This document shows, piece by piece, positions 9,099 to 19,356 of a stretch of DNA of 64,000 nt (positions within the stretch are counted from its first letter, which is position 1; each line of letters starts with the position of its first letter). This DNA is from Pseudo-nitzschia pungens (Eukaryota > Bacillariophyta > Bacillariophyceae > Bacillariales > Bacillariaceae). Location: the NCBI GenBank assembly GCA_037355855.1, contig CM074758.1, forward strand, positions 3,197,001-3,261,000. The letters run 5' to 3'. Made by a program: the position numbers and the translations under genes. The notes below the pieces were generated by a model that saw only the letters and a list, made by a program, of their open reading frames with translations, had not been told where the DNA came from and did not search any database.

Positions 9099-11976
9099 GG
9101 CTCAAATCACTGACACTAGCATCATGGCTGGAGGAGAATGCAATTGCAGCAACTCCAAGCCTCAATGCAGAGGCTGCGTCTTCCCCACCACCGGCAGCAG
9201 GAACTGCAGTTGAGGAATCAGGAGAGGCCACAGGGAGGTCACCAGCCATGGCATTCTGGGGAGGGTCAGGAACTGCAGGGGGAACTTCAGGAGGAATACC
9301 AGGAGAGGCATCAGCCTTGGCAACATTGGAAGAATCACCTCCAGTAGGAACACCACCTGCAGGCGCTGAAGCCTGGACATCAGTGAGATTGGAAGTACCG
9401 GTTGCTAAAGTATCCATGGATTGAGAATCATCAAATCCGCCACCACCACTGTCAGCACGGGCTTGGAGGTTAAAGTGCAGATCCAGATCAAAGGTAAGGT
9501 CTGGGGCAAGGTCAACTGACAAGTCATCATCAACAAGTTCCCAATCTCTTGCATCCCCATCACCAAAAAAGGGAAGAGAGTCATCCTGCATTGGATCTGC
9601 AGCAGGTTCAGTTTCCACAACACAATTGGCAGCAGCATCCCAATGGTAGGCTTCCATTTCAGTCAGGCACTCAGAAGAGAACCATTGTCGAACACAAGAA
9701 CCATAATGAGCTTCCAGTATAATAGGCAGGAAAGACAACATGGCCATTGCTTCAGCCTTGGTAGTGATATTGTACAAAGCAAGGATCTCGCCTCGGTATG
9801 AACTGGTATCGACAGAAAGAAAAAGAGGCCATGACCAATTGTCACGGGTTCTGATACCCAGAAGCACACTGCGCAGTGTCTTCAAACCCAGCCCTTGGCC
9901 CAGGTCAACTGGAAGATCAAGATCAACTACCCCCAGAACAGGAGCAGTTTCATGGCTCTCAATAAATTTAGCTTGGCGGTGCTTAGCCTGGCGAACAGTC
10001 TTGAGCTTGGAGGGGGGAAGAGGTCTGTCAGAAGGATTGGTAGCTGTCTCAATAAACTTGTAGAATTTACCATCAGGGAGAGAGGCAATGTCTGAAGGTT
10101 TGCACCGATTGAACTGGGCTTTGAGGAGCTTAACAGTTTGGGCGCGCTTTGTAGCATCACACAAAACATGTGCAGCCTGAACAGGATTGGGATCAGGAGT
10201 TCTGGAGTTGTCAAGGCTGATATTCTTCCTGATAACAGCAATAGGACATGCCTGAAACCTGGGATGAGTCTGAAGCAATTCGTTGTAGTGGTCAAGATCA
10301 AAACTCTGCATGTAAGATCCAAGGAGAAAGCCACATGTGACAATAACTGGGGCCTGTATGTGGTCATATTTCAGGTCCATGTCACGGTCTCTGAGCCTCT
10401 GGAGCAATTGTGCTGAAAAGAGTTTCTCCAGGGAAGCACTGTGGCCCACAAAGAAGCGTAGATGAGGAGCAGTTCTACTGCGAAGCCAGAGCTGAGCAAC
10501 ATACAATTCCAAGGTCTTCCTGTCAGGAAGTGTCGTCCAAAACTTGGTAACAGGCTTGGCCTTGGGGTTGAGCCTGGCTCTGGAGGGAAAAACATACAAC
10601 ACCAGGCGCTTGTCAACAGTCCATAGAAGATCCAAAGCTTCCTTGAGAGACTTGAGCAGCTCATCATATAGTTCCCCAGGGTGTTGTGACATCAACCTTG
10701 GAAGGGACAGAGTGACATAAGAACGATGAGAACACTTGGTGCCAGCAGTGACATCCACTGGAGCTCTAGAATCACTGGAGCAAACCCCTCGGCGTTGGAG
10801 GAAATGCCCAGCAGAGGAGGACAAGACAGTAGCATCACCTCCACCAGGAAGAAAGGACACTGATTTGGAAGTGGAAGCATCATCAACTGCAGTTGGCGCA
10901 GGTGTAGGAGGTCGCTTCTTGAAATACCAGTGGGAGCCAAGCACCTGATTGGCTGCCAACCAAACTCTTCCTTCAGTGCTGGGCAAAAGGTTACCTTCAC
11001 AATACAGGTCATCAAAACACTCAGGAGACATCTTGGCCAAACCAATAAGACATCTCTTCAGAGCATGGCCTGAAGGTTGCTTGGTCCAGTCTGCAGAGGC
11101 TTGGAAGCAGAGAGAAGCAAGGGAAACCAGGGACTCCACAGAAGCAGTTCTCCACTCAGGGTTGTCAGGAAAAGCTTGAGCATATGCTGGAGGGATGGCA
11201 GACTGACAGACATCATGGATGGATTTCTTGTCATTCCCATCTTTCTTGCTGAAGAAGTGAGTGGGACTAGGACACCCAGTCCATAGCCGGGATCCTGCTG
11301 GAGTTTTACGAAGAGTGTGGATAGGGGTGGGAATGGAAGCACGACCAGTAAAAGGCCCCTTACCGTAGAAGCACCAGAGGAAGGAATCTGAGTGAGCTTT
11401 GTTGGCAGCAGCCAGGGCTTTCTTGCGCAGGGCATGTCGCTCTGCAGACGGTGTGTCAGAAAGAAATGCAAGAGTAGCTTGTTTCAGACTAGACTTGGAA
11501 GGAGAGACCTTGGAAGGAGGGTGCTGAGAGTCTGAGGGCTCAGAGCCTGGCTGGCCATCCCTAGACGTCGCACTGTTGGACTTTCCACTGTTGGGCTTCC
11601 CACTGTTGGACGTCCCACTGTTGGAAGTTCCACTGTTGGGCTTCCCACTGTTGGACTTCCCACTGTCAGACGTCCCACTGTCGGACTGCCCACTGCCTGA
11701 ATGCCCTGTGTCTGAATGCCCAGTGCCTGACTGCTCAGTGCTCATATCAACATCATCTAGTGCACCAGTAGACACAGCAGAAGTGAAGGACATATCATCA
11801 TCAGAAGGGAGTGAATCCCTAGCTGTACGGGGAGAGGGAGGGGGAGAGGGAGTAGCCTGAAGAACGGAACCAGCAGGTGGTCGGCGGGAAGGGGTCCCCG
11901 TAAAGGCGCGTTTGTTTGAAGGAGTGTTAGCCAAGGTAGACCTTTTTCGCCTGGAAGCTGGCGGGGGGGGAGGCAT
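9019..11976 (-). CDS. LINE ORF1 protein (gag-like, RNA-binding presumed)
   Basis: The product is 985 aa from the ATG at 11976 (MPPPPPASRRKRST). The frame stays open upstream to a GTG at 12183, but that extension has no better start. The N-terminus is Pro/Arg-rich and Ser/Thr-rich. It is followed by a run of 5-6-residue repeats of the type SGKPNSGTSNSG, about residues 85-145, encoded by short GTTGGGCTTCCCACT-like DNA repeats at about 11570-11720. A mixed-charge globular middle and an acidic C-terminal third (many Asp, ending near a Pro/Ala-rich stretch) follow. I recognise no named domain. The position before an APE-RT ORF2 is the basis for calling it ORF1p, which in other LINEs coats the element RNA and escorts it to DNA. 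It overlaps ORF2 by 80 nt. Confidence 0.75.
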   Translation of the reverse strand: MPPPPPASRRKRSTLANTPSNKRAFTGTPSRRPPAGSVLQATPSPPPSPRTARDSLPSDDDMSFTSAVSTGALDDVDMSTEQSGTGHSDTGHSGSGQSDSGTSDSGKSNSGKPNSGTSNSGTSNSGKPNSGKSNSATSRDGQPGSEPSDSQHPPSKVSPSKSSLKQATLAFLSDTPSAERHALRKKALAAANKAHSDSFLWCFYGKGPFTGRASIPTPIHTLRKTPAGSRLWTGCPSPTHFFSKKDGNDKKSIHDVCQSAIPPAYAQAFPDNPEWRTASVESLVSLASLCFQASADWTKQPSGHALKRCLIGLAKMSPECFDDLYCEGNLLPSTEGRVWLAANQVLGSHWYFKKRPPTPAPTAVDDASTSKSVSFLPGGGDATVLSSSAGHFLQRRGVCSSDSRAPVDVTAGTKCSHRSYVTLSLPRLMSQHPGELYDELLKSLKEALDLLWTVDKRLVLYVFPSRARLNPKAKPVTKFWTTLPDRKTLELYVAQLWLRSRTAPHLRFFVGHSASLEKLFSAQLLQRLRDRDMDLKYDHIQAPVIVTCGFLLGSYMQSFDLDHYNELLQTHPRFQACPIAVIRKNISLDNSRTPDPNPVQAAHVLCDATKRAQTVKLLKAQFNRCKPSDIASLPDGKFYKFIETATNPSDRPLPPSKLKTVRQAKHRQAKFIESHETAPVLGVVDLDLPVDLGQGLGLKTLRSVLLGIRTRDNWSWPLFLSVDTSSYRGEILALYNITTKAEAMAMLSFLPIILEAHYGSCVRQWFSSECLTEMEAYHWDAAANCVVETEPAADPMQDDSLPFFGDGDARDWELVDDDLSVDLAPDLTFDLDLHFNLQARADSGGGGFDDSQSMDTLATGTSNLTDVQASAPAGGVPTGGDSSNVAKADASPGIPPEVPPAVPDPPQNAMAGDLPVASPDSSTAVPAAGGGEDAASALRLGVAAIAFSSSHDASVSDLSHANVSTKSAPATLPSLRQTGFPSDHG

Positions 11977-12359
11977 GGTGGAGCGAGGATCGTCTGAATA
12001 GGCGTGTTGGCTCGGGCGCTGGTAGGCTGTCAGTGTTAACCTGTATGGATATATACAGATGGGTGTTTCCTGGAAACAGGGTACAGCAGCAACAACAAGG
12101 GTAACCTTGGTCTGGACAAGGAAAAGGTCCCTGGGGATCCAAAAAATATACTGGAGCACACCCACAAAAGTCACCGGGGACACTGGAAATTTTTGCTAAA
12201 AAACGAGCAAAATTTGTCTCACACTTGGAGCCCAAAAACTCTGCGCGGAAGAACTCTGCAAATCGTGTAGGCTTGTACTCTGCAAATTGTACTCTGCAAA
12301 TCGTGTAGGCTTGTACTTGTAAGGTTACTGTACTCTGTAGAAACCAACCACCGACAACT

Positions 12360-13220
12360 GGCTTGTATCAAAGACCTGGTATTAGGGACACTGCTTGCGT
12401 GAAAACAGGGGCTTTAGTAGGAACACTTAGGGACCGGGGGATATCAATGCCAGGGCACACTTAAAAGGCTCAGGAGGGAACTTGAAGTTCAAACTCGCAA
12501 GGACTTATAAGCGGAAACAGTATCCAGGGGCAATTGGCTTGAAAACAGGGACCTTGAGCGAGACACTTAGGGACCAGGGAAGCAGTGGAAACAGTATCCG
12601 GGGGCAATTGGCCTGAAAACAAATACCTTGAGCGAGACACTGAGGGACCAGGGAAGCTGCTTGCTTGAAAACAGGGGCTTTAGTAGAAAGACCTAGGGAC
12701 CAGGGGGAGGCTTGTGTCTTGAAAACAGTGTCGAACTTGAAGTTCAAGTTGGGGTGCTTAATAGCGAAAACACTTAGGGATCAGGGAACTCGCGAACACT
12801 TAGGGACCAGGGAAATTGTAGTCTTGAAAACAAGGGGCTGTAGTAGCTGTAGTCTTGGAAACAAGAGTGCAATAAGTAGGAGGTACTTAGGGATCGGTTG
12901 GTCTTGGCTTGAAAACAGGTGTAGTAGGGAAAGCCTTAAGCGAAAACACTTAGGGACTAGGGGGCTGGGCTAGGAAACAGGGGTACTCTTAAGTGATAAA
13001 CACTTAAGGAGTGGTGGGCAATTGGCTTGAGAATAAAGGGGGAACTGGAAGATATGCTCGCGTGAACTTGCAAATACTTAAGGATCAGCGCGTAGGAACC
13101 TTCTAGAAGGGGGGGTTTGTATGTGTTCGACAACTTCAACTTGAAAAGACTTAGGGAACTCAGCAAGGAACCTTGAAGAATGTAGAACTTTAAGTGGATA
13201 TCACTTAAGGGGCTTGGAAG
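12360..13220 (-). promoter_or_regulatory. LINE 5' region with degenerate promoter-like monomers
   Basis: About ten degenerate copies of a motif combining CTTGAAAACAGGG with CACTTAGGGACCAGGG recur at irregular spacing, for example near 12400, 12540, 12610, 12665, 12770, 12800, 12890, 12950 and 13000. They lie just 5' of ORF1 in the element's sense direction. Tandem 5' monomers act as promoters in some LINEs such as mouse L1, and that role is inferred here by analogy. No ORF crosses the region. The outer 5' UTR (13221-13620) has no obvious repeat. Confidence 0.6.
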
Positions 13221-13636
13221 ACTGTATAGCGTTAAATAATAAGGTAGCTTGAAAACAGATCGAAAAACAAACCGAGCTCGGAGACAAACTGAGCGTGGAG
13301 ACTAACCGGAGCAGAGCTGCTGTAGAATTAGTACTGCATTCGCTGTAGAAAATTATGTGTTGTTTTGCTTGTTGCTGGTGTTGCCGATCGACCGACCGAC
13401 AGGAAACAAGCAACCAAAGCAACCAAAGGAAGCAGGGAGCAGCCAAGCAAACAGCAGAATCAGATAGGGGAGGTCTCTGTTAATAGGTGTAGTGCTTGGT
13501 TTTGTTGTAGAAGCTTTAGAAGTGAGTGAGATATCAAAGGGGAAAGTTGTGTAGAAATCTACGTGTTTTAAGTACTGGAACATCGGAACGTCGGACAAAA
13601 TCGCGCGTCGCAAAATTGTAGCAGATCCGCAGACCA

Positions 13637-14810
13637 ACAAGGGTAACAACAATAAACCTGAACTAAAAACATGCCTTAGCAGCAACAACAGGGGTACTTT
13701 GCCTAGCCAACAAAACAAACAGCAATACTAGTACTAGTAGTACTAGTAGTAGTGAAACAGGGGGGTGTTGGTGCAAGGCTGCCAGGATACTACTACTGGT
13801 ACTACCTAGAGTACTGTCCTGATAGGCACAAGCATGTATTTCCAGATGTGATTGTTTGTTTGATATACCAGAGCTCACACTTGTTTAGATGATCTCATGG
13901 AACTAGTAGTATTGTACAAATACATGAAATGATGCTAGTAATATTAGTAGTAGTAGTAGTACTAAGATGCATACCACCATTGGTATCACCATGCCCATGC
14001 TGGAGTGCTATGCTACAAGGGAACAAGATGCTGTCACAAATACAGAGCTGAGCTGAGCTGAGCTGAGCTAACTCCTTTAAATTTAAGTACTAAATCATGC
14101 CCCCACCACTATTGACTAATACTACTATTGTACCTCTAGGGGAGTGTCTTGTAGTATCTGAGCATGTACAATAGCGCTTGAACAGTATCCCCCTGTAGAC
14201 TCACTGTTTGCCAGCAGTCCGTGGGCTGCTGTTATTGCTGTTTCTGTTGTCTTATTCATATCTCTGGCTGATGATCAAATATCAAACTAGTAGTAGTAGT
14301 AGTAGTATCCAGTACTATTACTAGTACTACTATTACTAGTACTACTATTACTAGTATTACTACCACTACCACTACCACCACCAATACTACTAATAGAAGT
14401 AGTACTACTAATAGTAGCAGTAGCCTTGGCATGGTGTTTTGGTGTTTTGGTGCTCTGTGTTTTTTTTTCGTGAAATAGTGAGCAAACAGTGGATTACAGG
14501 GGATTTTGTGAAGCTTTCGGAGAGGCGACTGACAGAATTTTCCTTAGACATGAGTCCTGTCTTTAAAATAATAATGAATCCTGTCTTTAAAATAATGCAA
14601 CGAAGGTTGCGCGCCTCCGTGTTAATATACGGAGAAAAAAACTACTGTTCCTGCAATCTTAAGGGGGTCTAGAGAGCAACCGGTACTGTACTCTCAGGCA
14701 TTAAAAACGGTCCCGTCCGTCAAAAAATGAGGCGTACTTAGGAACGTACCTATGTGTAGGTACTAAGTAGTAGGAGTTGCACGGGCGCATAGCGCGCGCA
14801 ACTACGGTTG
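13637..14810. repeat. U repeat, copy 2, right part
   Basis: This continues U copy 2 after the LINE insertion. The right target-site duplication GCAGATCCGCAGACCA lies at 13621-13636, and U sequence resumes without loss at 13637. Sequence and microsatellite lengths match copies 1 and 3 by eye. Confidence 0.85.
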
Positions 14811-14827
14811 CATTTTACCGATACGGT

Positions 14828-16326
14828 GATGGTAACTACACAGAATGCAACTAAAAAGAATGAGTACCAGAAAACATGTAGAATTTCTACGTGGGCTCAT
14901 TTGGCGCGCAAAACTCATTTGGTTACAAAAAGAATGAGTACCAGGGAAACACGTACAATCCTACATGGCAGTGTGAGCGATGCTTAAGACCAAGACCGGT
15001 AGAACGCATCACAAAAATATTTGCAAGTCGAAAACTAAAAACACCGTGTAAAATCACGTGATAAAATTTGACATAGATTTTTTCTTTAGATGTTATCTGA
15101 TTTTACTTGACATCTCTTCGGCCATTCTGAAGGAGAGCAGATCCGCAGACCAACAAGGGTAACAACAATAAACCTGAACTAAAAACATGCCTTAGCAGCA
15201 ACAACAGGGGTACTTTGCCTAGCCAACAAAACAAACAGCAATACTAGTACTAGTAGTACTAGTAGTAGTGAAACAGGGGGGTGTTGGTGCAAGGCTGCCA
15301 GGATACTACTACTGGTACTACCTAGAGTACTGTCCTGATAGGCACAAGCATGTATTTCCAGATGTGATTGTTTGTTTGATATACCAGAGCTCACACTTGT
15401 TTAGATGATCTCATGGAACTAGTAGTATTGTACAAATACATGAAATGATGCTAGTAATATTAGTAGTAGTAGTAGTACTAAGATGCATACCACCATTGGT
15501 ATCACCATGCCCATGCTGGAGTGCTATGCTACAAGGGAACAAGATGCTGTCACAAATACAGAGCTGAGCTGAGCTGAGCTGAGCTAACTCCTTTAAATTT
15601 AAGTACTAAATCATGCCCCCACCACTATTGACTAATACTACTATTGTACCTCTAGGGGAGTGTCTTGTAGTATCTGAGCATGTACAATAGCGCTTGAACA
15701 GTATCCCCCTGTAGACTCACTGTTTGCCAGCAGTCCGTGGGCTGCTGTTATTGCTGTTTCTGTTGTCTTATTCATATCTCTGGCTGATGATCAAATATCA
15801 AACTAGTAGTAGTAGTAGTAGTATCCAGTACTATTACTAGTACTACTATTACTAGTACTACTATTACTAGTATTACTACCACTACCACTACCACCACCAA
15901 TACTACTAATAGAAGTAGTACTACTAATAGTAGCAGTAGCCTTGGCATGGTGTTTTGGTGTTTTGGTGCTCTGTGTTTTTTTTTCGTGAAATAGTGAGCA
16001 AACAGTGGATTACAGGGGATTTTGTGAAGCTTTCGGAGAGGCGACTGACAGAATTTTCCTTAGACATGAGTCCTGTCTTTAAAATAATAATGAATCCTGT
16101 CTTTAAAATAATGCAACGAAGGTTGCGCGCCTCCGTGTTAATATACGGAGAAAAAAACTACTGTTCCTGCAATCTTAAGGGGGTCTAGAGAGCAACCGGT
16201 ACTGTACTCTCAGGCATTAAAAACGGTCCCGTCCGTCAAAAAATGAGGCGTACTTAGGAACGTACCTATGTGTAGGTACTAAGTAGTAGGAGTTGCACGG
16301 GCGCATAGCGCGCGCAACTACGGTTG
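14828..16326. repeat. U repeat, copy 3 (complete)
   Basis: The third 1499-bp copy is apparently identical to copy 1, including TAG/TAC microsatellite lengths. It ends at the junction word at 16327-16343, after which the sequence becomes unique. Confidence 0.85.
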
Positions 16327-16343
16327 CATTTTACCGATACGGT

Positions 16344-16788
16344 ACAAGTACCAGTAAACTTTACTATGTAAAGGTACGAGTAGACGTCAACGTTGGGATA
16401 TCCATCTCCAGAAGTGGATTCGATGATTGATTCGATTCATTTCTTCGTACGTCCGTGAAAATTAAAACTAATGTAGTTCCCAGTTGTTCTTTTTTGATGA
16501 GACAAGAAGATCACGATTGATTTTTTTTATTGAGATTGAACGATCGCTAAAATCTTTTTTTCATCCAAGTGACAACCTAACTGAATACGACGAACATAGC
16601 ATAGACGCATTGAACACAGAAGATTGGAAAGCATTAGGCAGATTCCCAATCCATTGCTGACAGATTGGATTGATTTGGATTCAGGATTTAGAGAGCTTCA
16701 TGAAACAGCCGACGTAACGAAACCCATGACCAATTTTCTTCCCACTATCCGACTAAGCGGCAACAAGTGTCGAAATTGGTATTAGATC
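16344..16788. other. Spacer upstream of the metacaspase gene
   Basis: This AT-rich unique sequence has no ORF or obvious repeat. It should contain the promoter and 5' UTR of the plus-strand gene at 16789, but no specific element can be pointed to. Confidence 0.4.
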
Positions 16789-18282
16789 ATGTACCCAATG
16801 TATTATCGGAATAACCGCCATGGTTCACGAAAAGCCACGGCGGCGAACCATCGACCAAATAATATAAACCACGGTCGTTATGAAGCAACAAGCAACAGCA
16901 ACGAAGACTTTGGCCACCAAGCGGAGTATTTGGTTCCGGCGGAAGTGCGAATGATCAGTGGGTGCCACTCCCTCGAAACGTCGGCGGATCTTTCCAACAT
17001 CCATGCCGTCGCCGGTCGAGGAAAGCTGCCGTCTCCGGAAGGTCGTGCAGGAGGAGCGTGCACCACGGCGCTCTTGTCGATATTGTACGATGCTCAAAAC
17101 CGGGGGAGGAACGGGAACCCTGCTTCGGAAAGCAACGTTACCTTTCAGAGGCTTCTGCTGGAATTGCGGAACCGATTGGCACAAACCGGCATGTCGCAAA
17201 TTCCGCAGTTGACGAGTTCGCGTCCGCTCGAGCTGAAGGAGACCCCGTTTTCGTTGAAAAGCACTCCACGGGAGGGGAGAGCGGGAACGCAGCGTGCCCT
17301 TTTGGTGGGAATCAACTATTATGGACAAAATGGACAACTTTCGGGCTGCATCAATGATGTCAAGAATGTTAAAAAGTATCTGTGTACCCATCAGGGCTTT
17401 CAAGAGAAGCACGTGCTTCTTTTGATCGACGATGGTCGCAATCACCATCCAACCCGAGACAACATCATCCGCGCACTGCGTCGATTGGTCGAACAGAGCA
17501 AACCGGGGGACAGCGTATATTTTCATTACAGCGGCCACGGTGGTCTCTTGGATCCCCAATTTTGGAATCGCTACAAGTCCGGCGTGTCGCAGAAGGAATA
17601 CGACGAGACATTGTACCCGGTAGATCACGCAAGAGCGGGACAAATTCGAGATTTTAATCTCTTCAATCATTTTGTCAAGCCCATGGCAGCCGGTGTGACA
17701 GTGACTTGTGTTATGGACTGTTGCCACTCGGGAAGTGTTTTGGATCTACCCTATTCCTATCGGCCCACAAGCGACGGAAGGATTCGGATGAGGCAATCCA
17801 TGGACTCCCTCGCACACTTAGCTTTTTTGTATATTTTGGCGGGTGGAATGCTGCCCGATCTGGGATTTGAATCCCTCGCCGAATCTATAGAAAACGCAAC
17901 TGGTGAAGCGATGGATATTCTACAAGGGACAGGAGTCGAGGAGCTGTCGTCGGATATCAATGGATACGCGAATGGACTTCTGAATAGCGATAATTTCGTC
18001 ACAGAGGCTGCTACTGCCGCAGTAGACGGAACATATAATGATGTCAGCGATTTCGTTCCCGAAGGCGGTTATTTTGATTATGGAAGGGGCGAGATTATTG
18101 GAGAAGATGCAAACTACGATGTTGACGGTAGGGGTTTTGATGATCTCGGCGGTTCAACTTTGGAGGGTGTACAAAGTGGTTTCATACCTGACGATTACGG
18201 CGCAGACGGTGATTGTGGGGGAACCGACTGTGACGGTTGCGACGCCTTTGGAGAAATATTGAATACGTTGCTTGAGGAATGA
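16789..18282 (+). CDS. Type III metacaspase (p10 before p20), Cys protease
   Basis: The product is 497 aa, intronless, with an in-frame TAG immediately upstream of the ATG. Residues about 54-157 match the metacaspase p10-like region (MISGCHSLETSAD, then TFQRLLLELRNRL, then SQIPQLTSSRPLEL). Residues about 166-320 are the p20 caspase-like domain, with catalytic His250 in HYSGHGG and Cys312 in MDCCHSGS. The p10-then-p20 order defines type III metacaspases, described in algae with secondary plastids including diatoms. These enzymes cleave after Arg/Lys, are usually Ca2+-dependent, and are linked to stress and cell-death responses. After p20 there is an acidic, Gly/Asp-rich tail of about 170 residues ending in a Cys-rich DCGGTDCDGCDAFG motif. 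No signal peptide is visible. Confidence 0.93.
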   Translation: MYPMYYRNNRHGSRKATAANHRPNNINHGRYEATSNSNEDFGHQAEYLVPAEVRMISGCHSLETSADLSNIHAVAGRGKLPSPEGRAGGACTTALLSILYDAQNRGRNGNPASESNVTFQRLLLELRNRLAQTGMSQIPQLTSSRPLELKETPFSLKSTPREGRAGTQRALLVGINYYGQNGQLSGCINDVKNVKKYLCTHQGFQEKHVLLLIDDGRNHHPTRDNIIRALRRLVEQSKPGDSVYFHYSGHGGLLDPQFWNRYKSGVSQKEYDETLYPVDHARAGQIRDFNLFNHFVKPMAAGVTVTCVMDCCHSGSVLDLPYSYRPTSDGRIRMRQSMDSLAHLAFLYILAGGMLPDLGFESLAESIENATGEAMDILQGTGVEELSSDINGYANGLLNSDNFVTEAATAAVDGTYNDVSDFVPEGGYFDYGRGEIIGEDANYDVDGRGFDDLGGSTLEGVQSGFIPDDYGADGDCGGTDCDGCDAFGEILNTLLEE

Positions 18283-19356
18283 TATGATGATAGAAGCAAT
18301 GAAGACCACAACTCAGAAAAATTCTAGAATAGTCATGACATATGGCATAATAAAATAATGGTAAAATGTTTTACAACGGTAGAAGCAGCGATACAAAGTT
18401 CTGGATGCATTATTCCATTCCTTTTTGAACCCACCTTTTCATACGAAAGGCAAATTTTACCCATTATTTCCAAAACTTGGTCTTGTACATTTTCCATTCT
18501 AGATTCAGTCTTTCAGAAAGTCAATTTTTTGATCATGCTTGGAATTGCTACAAGGAATCAATGACGATTTCATTACTACTACGTCAAGTAGTCGAAAAAC
18601 ATGGTCGCAGTACACGTAACATACCGATATGGGGATCAGTAGACACTTGATATTACTGATTTGGATACAGCACTTATTGTTTTCCTTGTGCTTGGTTGCC
18701 GAGTGATATCTTGTACTTCTTAGATGATTCATCGTGTAGCTCTGGCACTGCGGATGTAATCGCGTCCAGCGTGAACACAGTATCATTAAGCATCAAGACA
18801 CGTCTACTTCTTGTACGTAACAAACAAACAAACAAGAACGAATGGCGTGTTTCGAGAGGAGTCATTGCATGAGTTAGAATGAAGTCGGAGTAAGATCTTA
18901 GTAAGTGTGACCGCTTCTCAGGCAGGATTTTCCTCTCCTGTCTCAGTCGTGCACATAGTATTTTTTATCCACGTCGGATGCCTTGCGCGACGGTGCGGTA
19001 TTCCGATTCTCCAAGATTGCCAAACCCAAGCGTTAAACGAAAGAACATTTGGAAAACGAAATTAAATTAATAGCAATTAAACGATCCCGCGATCTCATTC
19101 GTGCACTACGCACACCACTTCGACACGTCGCACATTGTACTCACATTTTTCTTCGCCGTCGTTTCAATCAATCAAAATCAAAACGTGACAAACCACCTCA
19201 TTTTGCCAACTAAAGTACAGTAATGATCATCTCTCTGAACCTGAGCACTATCCAATCCGGTTGAGAAGACGTCTCACCAACCTATTCACCACCTCGAAAT
19301 TGTCATAAAATTGCAAATCAACCGAAGTGAAAACCAAAAGAAAATTACAATTCAAA
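18283..19356. other. Intergenic, nothing recognised
   Basis: Short reading frames on the minus strand (for example around 18505-18865) lack domain character and typical coding bias. The last 150 bp contain the 5' UTR/promoter of the EF-hand gene, including an AT-rich ATTAAATTAATAGCAATTAA stretch near 19060. Confidence 0.4.

Larger units (their letters stand above)
2889..13620 (-). mobile_element. Full-length non-LTR retrotransposon (LINE, APE-RT-RNase H type)
   Basis: A 10,732-bp insertion on the minus strand is bounded by the exact 16-bp direct repeat GCAGATCCGCAGACCA (2873-2888 and 13621-13636). It interrupts a copy of the U repeat whose other two copies are intact, so both edges can be placed to the base. 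In the element's sense direction it has a long repeat-rich 5' region (13620-11977), ORF1 (11976-9019), ORF2 (9098-3186, overlapping ORF1) and a 3' region of about 300 bp ending in an AT-rich TTAATTAA tail. Both ORFs are free of stops. The I/Tad/L1-like domain set and the variable-length target duplication are typical of target-primed reverse transcription. The perfect duplication and undamaged ORFs suggest recent, possibly ongoing, activity. Confidence 0.93.
1031..16343. repeat. Tandem array of three U repeats with 17-bp junctions, split by a LINE
   Basis: The word CATTTTACCGATACGGT occurs at 1031-1047, 2547-2563, 14811-14827 and 16327-16343. Between these lie three head-to-tail copies of a 1499-bp sequence (U), giving a 1516-bp period; the middle copy is interrupted by a retrotransposon. 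Offsets between copies are constant (1516 bp between neighbours, 12264 bp across the insertion), so the copies have no net indels relative to each other and look identical by eye. The 17-bp word also borders the whole array, so it behaves like a target-site duplication carried along during tandem amplification. An assembly duplication is the alternative explanation. Confidence 0.85.
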
